Positions 1 to 7,101 of a stretch of DNA of 10,388 bases are shown here, one piece after another. The translations under genes and the position numbers were made by a program. The notes under the pieces were generated by a model. That model worked only from the letters and a program-made list of their open reading frames with translations. It was not told the origin of the DNA and ran no database searches. Source of the DNA: UBA1858 sp963926275 (lineage in GTDB: Bacteria > Pseudomonadota > Gammaproteobacteria > UBA4575); contig CAWUWP010000056.1 in the NCBI GenBank assembly GCA_963926275.1, positions 1 through 10,388 of the forward strand, in the 5' to 3' direction. Numbering within the stretch: the first letter of the stretch is position 1; every line of letters starts with the position of its first letter.

Positions 1-2876
1 CCAGCACCACGAATCTCTAAGTCGTGCGTTGCGAGAGTGAAACCGATGCCCAGTTCTTCAAGAGACTCAATGGCATCTAAACGCTTGATAGCATCCGCTG
101 ACATGGCTTTTCGGTGAGGGGTAATCAAATAGGCATAGGCACGATGATGTGAGCGACCCACGCGACCCCGTAATTGGTGCAGCTGAGATAGTCCAAGTTT
201 ATCTGCGCGATTAATAATAATGGTATTGGCGCTTGGCACGTCTAAGCCACTTTCAATAATTGTGGTGGCGACTAAAATACTGAATCGAGTGTGATAAAAA
301 TCTAGCATGACTTGTTCAAGCTCTCGCTCAGACATCTGCCCATGGGCAAATCGAATCGATGCATGTGGCAATAATTCTTGTAATTCTCTGGTGACTCTTT
401 CTATGCTTTTAACTTCATTGTGTAAGAAATAAATTTGCCCACCACGCTTGATTTCACGCGTACAAGCTTCCTTGATATTGGCGTCATTCCATTCTGAGAC
501 GAATGTTTTAATGGCATGACGATGGTTTGGAGGTGTCGCAATAATCGACAAGTCTCTTAAACCGCTTAAAGACATATTTAGGGTGCGAGGAATAGGCGTA
601 GCGGTTAACGTTAATATGTCGGCTTCGGCACGTAATGCTTTTAGTTTTTCTTTGTGGCGTACACCAAAGCGTTGTTCTTCATCAATGACAATTAAGCCAA
701 GATTTTTATATTTAATGTCTGCATTAAATAGCTTGTGTGTACCAATGACGATATCTATCTTGCCATTTTTTAATGATTCGATAACTTCTTTTTGTTTTTT
801 TGCTGAGTTGAATCTGGATAATGATGCAATTTGTACAGGCCACTCAGCAAAGCGATCTAAAAAAGTTTGATAGTGTTGTTGTGCTAGCAGAGTTGTTGGT
901 ACTAATATGGCTGCCTGCTTACCATTACACACAGCGATGAATGCGGCACGCATAGCAACTTCTGTTTTACCAAAGCCAACATCACCACACACCACTCTAT
1001 CCATGGGTTTTGATGAATCCATGTCAGCCAATACACTTTCAATGGCAGTTTGTTGGTCGGGTGTTTCCTCATAAGGAAAACTTGATGAGAAGGTCACATA
1101 TTCATGCAGGGTGATATCATAATGGATACCTTTTTTTGCCTCTCTTCGTGCATAGATATCTAATAATTCAGCGGCAACATCGCGCGCTTTTTCTGCTGCT
1201 TTTTGTTTAACTCTAGACCAGAGTTCAGAGCCAAGCTTGTGCCATGGTGCGCTTTCGTTATCGGCACCGGTATATCGGCTGACTAAGTGTAGGTTGGCGA
1301 CAGGTACATAAAGTTTGTCGCCTCCCATGTATTCTAACGTCAGAAATTCAGTCTCTAGGCCTTGAATGTCTAATGATTGTAAGCCTTGATAACGACCCAC
1401 GCCGTGATCTTCATGAACGACCGGCGCACCTTCAGTCAGATCATTAAGGTTGCGCACAATAGCGTCGGCATCACGTGTTCTTTTACGCTTGTTAGTCTGC
1501 CTGGCACGATTACCAAATAGCTGTCGTTCAGCAATAATGGTGACGCCATGCTCAGGTAAGTCTACTGAGTCATCAATGGGGGCGACGAGTAAATTAATTT
1601 TTTCTTTGCTTTGTGCGAACGCTTGCCAGCTTTCTTGGGTGGTCGGCTTGATTTTTAAGCTACGTAATGTTTCGTTGACATATTCGCGCCGGCCTAACGA
1701 CTCTGCTGCAAATACAATGGTTCTGTCTTTTGACTCGATGAATTGACGTAAATATTTAGCTGGGTCATCTAAGCGCGAATCAATATTAATAGCGGGTAAC
1801 GTGGAACTTGGATAATTAGTGAAAATATCATCGTGAGTATTCTGATATTTATTACTATTTAACTGAACTCGTAAGAACTGTTCAATTTTTTCCTTGGTCT
1901 CATCCGCTGAAATATAAATATCATTAGGCACTAGAATAGGGCGTTCAATATCATGTCGGCGCTGTTCGTAACGACTATATAACTCAGATTCAAATTCTTC
2001 AGCTACTTCTAAGGCATTTTCCTGCAGAATAAATAAAGTGTTTTCGGGGAGGTAATCGAATAGCGTGTAAGTCTTGTCGAAAAATAACGGTAAGTAATAT
2101 TCAATACCCGGTGGAAAATTACCATTACTGACTTCTTTGTAGATAATGCTTTTATTGGGGTCGCCTTCAATTTTTTCACGGTAACGACGCCTAAATTCTT
2201 TGATCGCTTGCTCATCACTTGGAAACTCATGAGCCGGTAATAAGCTGATTTCAGTTAGCTTAACTAATGATGTTTGTTTCTCTGGGTCAAAGGTACGAAT
2301 AGTTTCTACTTCATTATCAAAAAACTCTAAGCGATAAGGGTGATTCGATCCCATTGGGAAAAAATCAACAATTGAACCACGAACAGTAAATTCGCCACGC
2401 GTCACCACTTGCGATACATGGTGATATCCGGCTGCGGCTAACGAATGGCGTAAATCATCTAACTCAATGATATCGCCAATTTTGATATGCAAAGAAATTT
2501 CAGAAATGAAATCTTTGGGAGCCACTCGTTGCATACATGTGGTGATAGGTAACACCAATACACCATGAGTTATTTGCGGCAATCTATGTAGCGTGGTGAT
2601 TCTGTCTGAAACAATGTCTTCGTGGGGTGAAAAAATATCATAGGGTAAAGTTTCCCATTCAGGGAAGCTTAAAAATTCAGTTTCATTTTGGTTGAAAAAT
2701 TTCGTTTCGTTGTAAGTAATGGTGCTTGATAACGAGTCGGCGGTGAGCACCACCACTAAACCATCATGCTGATGAACAGCGTCATTAATGATTAAACCAC
2801 GCGCACAACCATATAACTGTCCCCAGTGTTTAATCGGTTGCTTTTTATTCGGTAACGATGCTTTGAGATAATTCAC
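1..2876 (-). CDS. mfd: Transcription-repair coupling factor Mfd, C-terminus beyond left edge
   Basis: Mfd is a DNA translocase that removes RNA polymerase stalled at lesions and recruits UvrA for nucleotide excision repair. About 958 codons are present against 1148 in E. coli Mfd, so the last ~190 (end of the TRG region and the UvrA-masking D7 domain) lie outside. The N-terminal UvrB-like module shows ETLPYDIFSPHED and DFFPMGS with PYRLEFFDNE. The RNA polymerase interaction domain begins near residue 485 (VVHEDHGVGRYQGL). The RecG-like motor follows: Walker A GDVGFGKT (631-638), Walker B DEEQ (732-735), TATPIPRT (758-765) and the QLRGRVGRS helicase motif. No internal stop or frameshift was seen. 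The start is GTG at 2874-2876: an in-frame TAG lies four codons upstream and the N-terminus aligns with the E. coli start, but no Shine-Dalgarno is visible. Transcription is probably separate from fccB because a terminator intervenes. Confidence 0.97.
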   Translation of the reverse strand, partial: MNYLKASLPNKKQPIKHWGQLYGCARGLIINDAVHQHDGLVVVLTADSLSSTITYNETKFFNQNETEFLSFPEWETLPYDIFSPHEDIVSDRITTLHRLPQITHGVLVLPITTCMQRVAPKDFISEISLHIKIGDIIELDDLRHSLAAAGYHHVSQVVTRGEFTVRGSIVDFFPMGSNHPYRLEFFDNEVETIRTFDPEKQTSLVKLTEISLLPAHEFPSDEQAIKEFRRRYREKIEGDPNKSIIYKEVSNGNFPPGIEYYLPLFFDKTYTLFDYLPENTLFILQENALEVAEEFESELYSRYEQRRHDIERPILVPNDIYISADETKEKIEQFLRVQLNSNKYQNTHDDIFTNYPSSTLPAINIDSRLDDPAKYLRQFIESKDRTIVFAAESLGRREYVNETLRSLKIKPTTQESWQAFAQSKEKINLLVAPIDDSVDLPEHGVTIIAERQLFGNRARQTNKRKRTRDADAIVRNLNDLTEGAPVVHEDHGVGRYQGLQSLDIQGLETEFLTLEYMGGDKLYVPVANLHLVSRYTGADNESAPWHKLGSELWSRVKQKAAEKARDVAAELLDIYARREAKKGIHYDITLHEYVTFSSSFPYEETPDQQTAIESVLADMDSSKPMDRVVCGDVGFGKTEVAMRAAFIAVCNGKQAAILVPTTLLAQQHYQTFLDRFAEWPVQIASLSRFNSAKKQKEVIESLKNGKIDIVIGTHKLFNADIKYKNLGLIVIDEEQRFGVRHKEKLKALRAEADILTLTATPIPRTLNMSLSGLRDLSIIATPPNHRHAIKTFVSEWNDANIKEACTREIKRGGQIYFLHNEVKSIERVTRELQELLPHASIRFAHGQMSERELEQVMLDFYHTRFSILVATTIIESGLDVPSANTIIINRADKLGLSQLHQLRGRVGRSHHRAYAYLITPHRKAMSADAIKRLDAIESLEELGIGFTLATHDLEIRGA

Positions 2877-2882
2877 GAAATA

Positions 2883-2911
2883 ATTCTAACTAAAAGTATC
2901 AGACAAATAAA
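2883..2911 (-). promoter_or_regulatory. Possible mfd promoter giving a leaderless message
   Basis: On the minus strand a -10-like TAGAAT (2883-2888, five of six matches) sits 17 bases after a weak -35-like TTTATT (2906-2911). Only six bases separate the -10 from the mfd GTG, so a transcript started here would begin at or next to the start codon. The -35 overlaps the foot of the fccB terminator. This is a pattern match only; mfd could also be transcribed by read-through. Confidence 0.25.
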
Positions 2912-2938
2912 AAAGCGGAGCATCGGGCTCCGCTTTTT
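2910..2938 (-). terminator. Bidirectional intrinsic terminator after fccB
   Basis: A 12-bp perfect inverted repeat, AAAAAGCGGAGC and GCTCCGCTTTTT, flanks a 5-base loop. On the minus strand the GC-rich stem is followed by six T, the classical rho-independent form. It lies 22 bases past the fccB stop and before the mfd start, so it ends the fccAB message. The A/T flanks make it symmetrical, so it could also stop transcription coming from the other direction. Confidence 0.9.
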
Positions 2939-2959
2939 AGATAGTGCTTTAAGAACTGC

Positions 2960-4243
2960 TTAGCCAAACATATCAGCAACGATATTATCGTACCAGCTGT
3001 ATGCATATTGGACTTCACGTTTTAAGGCGTCAGCACTTGCATCACTAGGTGTTAAGCCACCCGCAACTTTAGCGATCTTAGAACGATCTTCAGCAAGCCT
3101 ATAAACGGCAGCGACTGAAATACCGTAATCAGGTGCTACCAAGCTATAGCATGTGTTTACATAAGATGGATCAGCCATCTCATGATCATTTAATGAAGCA
3201 GCAATTGCTGCCGCACATACTTTGGCTTGTGAGTTCGCTGCGTAGCCTGACTTTGGCATGCCTGTGGCAATGCTAGCATCACCAATGACGTATACACCGG
3301 AGTGTATTTTTGATTCAAATGTACCTAAATCAACTGGGCACCAGCCTGAGTCATCAGTTAACCCTGCAGTGATTGCAATTTGGCCAGCTGACTGAGGTGG
3401 AATCAAGTTAACCACGTCTGCTTTATATTCATCAAAATCTGTTGATACCGTCATGTTGCTTGGATCAACCGAAGTCACACCACCACCAGTATCAGCAGCA
3501 GGGACCCAATCAATCATGCCGTCATAACGCGCTTTCCAACCCTGGGTGAATAACCCTTGCTTAGAGAACTTGTCTTTTGCATCTAATATTAAGATCTTAG
3601 ACTTGGGTTTGTTGTGCTTTAAGTAATGCGCAATTTGGCAAACACGTTCGTAGGGTCCAGGAGGACAGCGAAAAGGATTTCCTGGTGGAGCAATAATAAC
3701 TAAGCCACCATCTTTCATTGATTCAATCTGCTTGCGAAGCAGAGAAGTCTGACTGCCTGCTTTCCATGCGTGAGGCATAATCTCTGAAGCGGCTTCATTA
3801 TAACCTTCAACCGCTCCCCACTTAAATGAAATACCAGGAGAGACCACTAAGCGATCATAAGCAAATGAATCACCACTTTCGGTTTTAACCATTTTACCGT
3901 CGATATCAACATCAGTTGCTCGGCTATGAACCACATTAATGCCATGCTTTTTCAAGCCGTCATAAGTGTGGCGAATAGTGTCTATTTTTCTCTCTCCACC
4001 GATCACTTCATTACTCATAAAGCAAGTGTAGTAGTCCTTGTTTGTTTCAATCAAGGTCACTTCAATTGAGCTGTCGGCTTTTTTTAAGTACTTGGCTGCA
4101 ATTGCACCACCTGCACCACCACCAATGACAACCACTTTCTTGGTTGCTCCAATGGCGATGTTGGGAATGCTAATTCCTGCTGTTCCTGCAACAATGGAAC
4201 CACCGCCTAATTTTATAAAATCTCTACGATTTAACTTTTTCAT
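2960..4243 (-). CDS. fccB: Flavocytochrome c sulfide dehydrogenase, flavoprotein subunit
   Basis: This is the FAD subunit of flavocytochrome c, which oxidises sulfide to sulfur or polysulfide in the periplasm and passes electrons to the heme subunit FccA. The 427-residue protein opens with a twin-arginine signal (NRRDFIKLGG, residues 5-14), so it is exported folded by Tat. A dinucleotide-binding glycine motif follows (VVVIGGGAGG, 37-46). Cys74 in DYYTCFMSNEV matches the cysteine that binds FAD covalently in the Allochromatium enzyme. Cys193 (PFRCPPGPYE) and Cys365 (VNTCYSLVAP) match its redox-active disulfide pair. The C-terminus (YAYSWYDNIVADMFG) is the family's FCSD flavin-binding end. The start has a good ribosome site, GGAGAA, seven bases upstream. 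It follows fccA by 20 bases, which indicates one transcript, and ends at the terminator. A general sulfide:quinone reductase is less likely because of the Tat signal and the FccA partner. Confidence 0.96.
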   Translation of the reverse strand: MKKLNRRDFIKLGGGSIVAGTAGISIPNIAIGATKKVVVIGGGAGGAIAAKYLKKADSSIEVTLIETNKDYYTCFMSNEVIGGERKIDTIRHTYDGLKKHGINVVHSRATDVDIDGKMVKTESGDSFAYDRLVVSPGISFKWGAVEGYNEAASEIMPHAWKAGSQTSLLRKQIESMKDGGLVIIAPPGNPFRCPPGPYERVCQIAHYLKHNKPKSKILILDAKDKFSKQGLFTQGWKARYDGMIDWVPAADTGGGVTSVDPSNMTVSTDFDEYKADVVNLIPPQSAGQIAITAGLTDDSGWCPVDLGTFESKIHSGVYVIGDASIATGMPKSGYAANSQAKVCAAAIAASLNDHEMADPSYVNTCYSLVAPDYGISVAAVYRLAEDRSKIAKVAGGLTPSDASADALKREVQYAYSWYDNIVADMFG

Positions 4244-4263
4244 GTTTGGCTTCTCCGTTCCAG

Positions 4264-4926
4264 TTAGTCAGTAATGCTTGAATAGTATTCAGCAAGCTCT
4301 TGTATAGCTTCTGGGCCATCAGTCTCAGCCATTTCTTCAAGCTTAATTCTCATTTTTTTCGGCATGGCGCGATCACCATTTTTGAAGTCATGCATGGAGT
4401 AGAGGAAGAATGGTTTCCATTGTCCTGCTAATACACCGGTGTCGTCATCGGCGAAACGACCTTCATCTTCATGGCACTTCTCACAATATTTATCATGCAA
4501 CTTCTTGCCTTGATCAGCCTTGGCAGAATCAAATGCCTGAGTCGGTCGAACAGGGGCTTCATTGCTGAAGTAATGGGCAAGTAATTTTATTTCTGCTTCG
4601 GTATATCCTTTAGCAAGTCGACCCATCATGGTGGAGTAGCGAGGGAAAGCTTCCACGTCTTCAAAGTCAAGATCAGAGTCAATGACTGACTCTAATTTGT
4701 CCTCATCGTCATCATATTTGTAAGCCAACATCGCTCCTATTAAATAATTCGGAGACATACCCGCTAAACTAGGAATAGCAGGGCCTACGCTATTACCATC
4801 ACTGCCATGACATGCGACACATGTGTCTGCAAGCATGTTGGTTGCTGCGTCTTGCTCGGCCATTACATAACTACTTTGTAATGCGCCTATCAGCAACAAA
4901 GCGGTTAATCTTGTTGTTATTTGCAT
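4264..4926 (-). CDS. fccA: Flavocytochrome c sulfide dehydrogenase, diheme cytochrome c subunit
   Basis: This is the heme subunit that takes electrons from the FccB flavin and hands them to soluble cytochromes. It has 220 residues with a Sec signal peptide likely cut after VMA (1-23). Two heme sites are visible: CVACH (36-40) and CEKCH (148-152). Met101 in STMMGRLAKGY and Met188 in DRAMPKKM are the probable axial ligands, by alignment with remembered Allochromatium FccA. GNSVGPA after heme 1 and KLHDKYCEKCH around heme 2 are shared with that protein. Residues 72-92 form a very acidic stretch (12 Asp/Glu in 21) that the Allochromatium protein lacks. The start is supported by TAGGAGT about six bases upstream. 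A plain cytochrome c4 is the alternative, but the adjacent fccB decides it. Confidence 0.93.
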   Translation of the reverse strand: MQITTRLTALLLIGALQSSYVMAEQDAATNMLADTCVACHGSDGNSVGPAIPSLAGMSPNYLIGAMLAYKYDDDEDKLESVIDSDLDFEDVEAFPRYSTMMGRLAKGYTEAEIKLLAHYFSNEAPVRPTQAFDSAKADQGKKLHDKYCEKCHEDEGRFADDDTGVLAGQWKPFFLYSMHDFKNGDRAMPKKMRIKLEEMAETDGPEAIQELAEYYSSITD

Positions 4927-4964
4927 AGTTGACTCCTACATTTTGCGTTAAATTTAAGTGCACA

Positions 4965-4993
4965 ATTATAGCGCGCATAAAAATTATTGTTTT
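4965..4993 (-). promoter_or_regulatory. Candidate sigma-70 promoter of fccAB
   Basis: On the minus strand a perfect -10 TATAAT (4965-4970) is preceded at 17 bases by a weak -35 AAAACA (4988-4993). The DNA above it (about 4980-5030) is nearly pure A/T, like an UP element. Transcription would start near 4958, giving a leader of about 30 bases that contains the fccA ribosome site. This suggests fccAB can be expressed apart from the upstream tetraheme cytochrome gene. No terminator is visible between the two genes, so read-through is also possible. Confidence 0.55.
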
Positions 4994-5072
4994 AAATTAT
5001 TATTAATTTGATTGTTTTGTATGCGTTTTAGAAGGATATTGATAGAACTTGGGTTAAGACACACTTAATAAG

Positions 5073-5621
5073 TTACGCATCGGGTTCAGAAGGTTCCTTG
5101 TGAGCAACCCCCTTGTGACACGCAATGCAAGTTTTACCTTGTTTTCGTGCTCTTTTGTGTTTTTTGCGTGACTGTTTCTCTTGTTCTGAGAAATCCATTG
5201 AATCGAACTCATGGCAAGCGCGACATTCACGAGAATCAGTAGCTTCCATTTTAGCCCAGACACGGTTAGCCATTTTCCAGCGGTGTTCTTCAAATTTTTC
5301 TTCGCTATCAATGGTACCCATGATTTCACCCCAGACATCTTTGGCTGCCATGACTTTTGCATATAGCTTAGGACCAAGAGAGTGAGGAACATGGCAGTCA
5401 GGACATCCTGCACGAACGCCAGAAGCATTCTTATAATGAGATGACTCCATCCATTCTTGTTTTACCCACTGCATTGAATGGCAAGAAGTACAGAATTCTT
5501 CGGTATTAGTCGTTTCAAGCACCGTTGATGAGCCTAGGGTGAAAACAACGCCAAGTACCCCTGCGAATAAAAAACCTATCCAACGTAAGAGCCTTACCGG
5601 CTTATTAGAATCATCTGACAT
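5073..5621 (-). CDS. NapC/NirT-family membrane-anchored tetraheme cytochrome c
   Basis: Members of this family (NapC, NirT, CymA, NrfH) oxidise quinol at the cytoplasmic membrane and feed electrons to periplasmic partners. The 182-residue protein has one N-terminal membrane anchor (about 11-35) and four heme motifs: CTSCH (44-48), CPDCH (73-77), CRACH (133-137) and CIACH (165-169). Heme 1 is followed by Met50, the CXXCHxM pattern known from NrfH. The MAAKDVWGEIMGTIDSEEKFEEHR block and the final GKTCIACHKGVAH are typical of the family. Lys94 and Asp95 lie where family members carry quinone-site residues, which is inference. The length is close to CymA and NapC. No NapA, NirS or NrfA partner is in the window; the nearest redox partner is fccAB, 146 bases downstream on the same strand. 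The start codon has only a weak ribosome site. I leave the symbol blank because the partner is unknown. Confidence 0.92.
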   Translation of the reverse strand: MSDDSNKPVRLLRWIGFLFAGVLGVVFTLGSSTVLETTNTEEFCTSCHSMQWVKQEWMESSHYKNASGVRAGCPDCHVPHSLGPKLYAKVMAAKDVWGEIMGTIDSEEKFEEHRWKMANRVWAKMEATDSRECRACHEFDSMDFSEQEKQSRKKHKRARKQGKTCIACHKGVAHKEPSEPDA

Positions 5622-5660
5622 AGTGTGACCGAGGGTGTTAGTATCGAGTTAAGAGGGTGC

Positions 5661-5689
5661 ATTCTAGGAAATATTCTTTATCACCACAA
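5661..5689 (-). promoter_or_regulatory. Candidate promoter of the tetraheme cytochrome gene
   Basis: On the minus strand TTGTGG (5684-5689) and TAGAAT (5661-5666, five of six -10 matches) are separated by exactly 17 bases. Transcription would start near 5653, about 30 bases before the ATG. The FNR-like box would then be centred near -70, close to the -71.5 position of known class I FNR sites. A weak -35 fits an activator-dependent promoter. Confidence 0.4.
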
Positions 5690-5708
5690 TACTCAACTTA
5701 TCTGAGTA
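5690..5708. promoter_or_regulatory. Inverted repeat TACTCA-N7-TGAGTA, possible operator
   Basis: Six-base arms TACTCA (5690-5695) and TGAGTA (5703-5708) flank a 7-base spacer. The repeat lies between the FNR-like box and the -35 of the tetraheme gene. Each arm extended by one base (TACTCAA, and TACTCAG on the other strand) matches six of seven positions of the NarL/NarP heptamer TACYYMT, but the spacing is not the usual 7-2-7. Arms this short can occur by chance. Confidence 0.25.
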
Positions 5709-5716
5709 CATATTGT

Positions 5717-5730
5717 TTGATATATATCAT
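5717..5730. promoter_or_regulatory. FNR/ANR/DNR-type binding box
   Basis: TTGATATATATCAT matches nine of the ten conserved positions of the FNR consensus TTGAT-N4-ATCAA and contains a perfect 12-bp palindrome, TGATATATATCA. It lies midway between the divergent tetraheme cytochrome gene and ccmA. Relative to the candidate minus-strand promoter it sits near -70, a class I activating position. For ccmA two readings are possible. If transcription starts close to the ATG, the box is near -41 (class II activation). If the CTGAGT/TATCAT pair (5702-5707 and 5725-5730) is the promoter, the box overlaps the -10 and would repress. FNR-family control of nap and ccm genes is established in E. coli; control here is inferred. 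Confidence 0.65.
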
Positions 5731-5768
5731 CGGTACATTACCTTGATTAGATCTTAAAGTCGCCACAA

Positions 5769-6419
5769 ATGTCCGTAATTCATCAAATGTCCCAAATCCA
5801 AGACACTAGCCAATTATCCGCAAATGCGCTTACCTGCGAACGTGGTGGCAGGGTTTTGTTCGAGAATCTCGAATTTTCACTCAGCAGTGGTCAGGCTATG
5901 ATCATACAAGGTAGCAATGGGGCGGGTAAGACCAGTTTATTGCGCATTATTACCGGATTGAGTTTGCCAGCAGAAGGAATAGTGACCTGGAATCAGCAAA
6001 ATATTGAAACAGTGGCTGAGGAATTTCAGCAACAAATCCTTTATATAGGTCATTTGGCAGCGGTAAAAAGAGAATTAACGGTACGAGAGAACTTACAGTT
6101 GTTGAAACGCTTTTGGCCGTCAGATGCACAGGGATCGATTGCAGATCTGGCTGAGAACGTAGGCTTACGTCAGCGATTGAGTGTTTCTTGTTCAAGGTTA
6201 TCAGCGGGCCAGCTACGAAGAGTGTCGTTAGCGCGGCTTTTTATATCGTCGCAGCGTTTATGGGTGCTAGATGAGCCACTCACTGCATTGGATGTGGATT
6301 TTATAGGCGTCGTTGAACAATGCCTGCAAAACCATTTGAAAGCAGGCGGCATGGTCATATTAACCACCCACCGAGGTATTGATTTGGGTGAACAGGCTTC
6401 ATTTACATTGGATTTATAA
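5769..6419 (+). CDS. ccmA: Heme exporter ATP-binding protein CcmA
   Basis: CcmA is the cytoplasmic ATPase of the CcmABCD transporter complex. Its ATP hydrolysis releases holo-CcmE, the heme chaperone, from CcmC and CcmD. The 216-residue protein has Walker A GSNGAGKT (48-55), the ABC signature LSAGQ (144-148) with RRVSLARL, Walker B LWVLDEP (164-170) and the switch histidine His201 (TTHRG). The order and the YIGH and ENL segments match E. coli CcmA (207 residues). The start at 5769 has no clear ribosome site. An in-frame TAG at 5748-5750 limits extension upstream, and Met7 (5787) is an alternative start. It is the first gene of the ccm operon, 14 bases before ccmB, and divergent from the tetraheme cytochrome gene. 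Confidence 0.95.
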   Translation: MSVIHQMSQIQDTSQLSANALTCERGGRVLFENLEFSLSSGQAMIIQGSNGAGKTSLLRIITGLSLPAEGIVTWNQQNIETVAEEFQQQILYIGHLAAVKRELTVRENLQLLKRFWPSDAQGSIADLAENVGLRQRLSVSCSRLSAGQLRRVSLARLFISSQRLWVLDEPLTALDVDFIGVVEQCLQNHLKAGGMVILTTHRGIDLGEQASFTLDL

Positions 6420-6433
6420 CCCACACAGTCACT

Positions 6434-7099
6434 ATGCAATTATTCTACTCAATCTTATACCGTGATTTATTGTTAGCGGTTCGGCGTCGTCGAGAATTAG
6501 CTAACCCTCTGGTGTTCTTTGTGATTGTTGTGAGTTTGTTCCCTCTTGGAGTTAGCCCCGATCAAGAGTTACTGAGTAAAATGGCACCCGGTATTATTTG
6601 GGTGACGGCATTATTAGCCACATTGATGTCGATGGATGCCATGTTTAGATCTGATTATGATGATGGCTCTTTGGAACAATTACTATTGTTGCCTGGTCCT
6701 AAGATACTACTGATAGGTGCAAAAATTACTGCGCACTGGCTGAGTATCGGGTTACCATTAGTTGTACTTGCGCCAGTGATGTCTTTGCTCTTGTATTTTC
6801 CTACCCACGCAATTGGTAGTTTGATGATCACCTTATTAATTAGCACACCGATACTAAGCTTATTAGGCTCAGTGGGTGTTGCTTTAACATTAAGCTTGCG
6901 CTCGGGAGGAATATTGTCTTCTTTATTAATTTTACCTTTTTACATCCCTGTGTTGATTTTCTCGACCATAGCGATCAATGCGTCGGTCAATAGCCTCCCT
7001 GTTTCCGGTTACTACGCACTTTTAGGTGCATTTCTAATAGTCTCAGCACTATTAATTCCATTTGCAGTGGTTGCTGCGTTAAAGGTCTCTTATAACTAG
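6434..7099 (+). CDS. ccmB: Heme exporter membrane protein CcmB
   Basis: CcmB is the integral membrane partner of CcmA in the CcmABCD complex. It has 221 residues, against 220 in E. coli, and is very hydrophobic with about six membrane segments. It starts with a short amphipathic region, RDLLLAVRRRRELANPLVFF, followed by the segment around LFPLGVSPDQELL, both characteristic. The family motif DYDDGSLEQLLLLP appears near residues 74-87. No Shine-Dalgarno is seen before its ATG, so translation may depend on coupling with ccmA, whose stop is 14 bases upstream. It ends two bases before ccmC. Confidence 0.94.
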   Translation: MQLFYSILYRDLLLAVRRRRELANPLVFFVIVVSLFPLGVSPDQELLSKMAPGIIWVTALLATLMSMDAMFRSDYDDGSLEQLLLLPGPKILLIGAKITAHWLSIGLPLVVLAPVMSLLLYFPTHAIGSLMITLLISTPILSLLGSVGVALTLSLRSGGILSSLLILPFYIPVLIFSTIAINASVNSLPVSGYYALLGAFLIVSALLIPFAVVAALKVSYN

Positions 7100-7101
7100 T
7101 C

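Noticed and set aside
583..870. Plus-strand open frame opposite mfd (likewise 1450-1746, and minus 2009-2230)
   Set aside because: They lie inside the fully conserved mfd coding region in other frames and have no recognisable domain.
2960..4243. Sulfide:quinone reductase instead of FccB
   Set aside because: The Tat signal, covalent-FAD cysteine context, FCSD-type C-terminus and adjacent diheme subunit fit flavocytochrome c.
4038..4274. Plus-strand frame with hydrophobic and proline-rich translation
   Set aside because: It is antisense to the conserved Tat signal and FAD-binding start of fccB; the composition is a by-product of that.
4980..5035. A/T-rich stretch as replication origin or attachment site
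   Set aside because: No DnaA boxes, iterons or direct repeats are visible; it is better explained as the upstream part of the fccAB promoter.
5054..5428. Minus-strand 124-codon frame overlapping the tetraheme cytochrome gene
   Set aside because: It is a shifted-frame shadow of a gene with four CXXCH motifs and a family-typical C-terminus; its own translation looks like nothing known.
5743..5758. Second FNR-like half-site TTGAT before ccmA
   Set aside because: The second half does not fit ATCAA at the right spacing.
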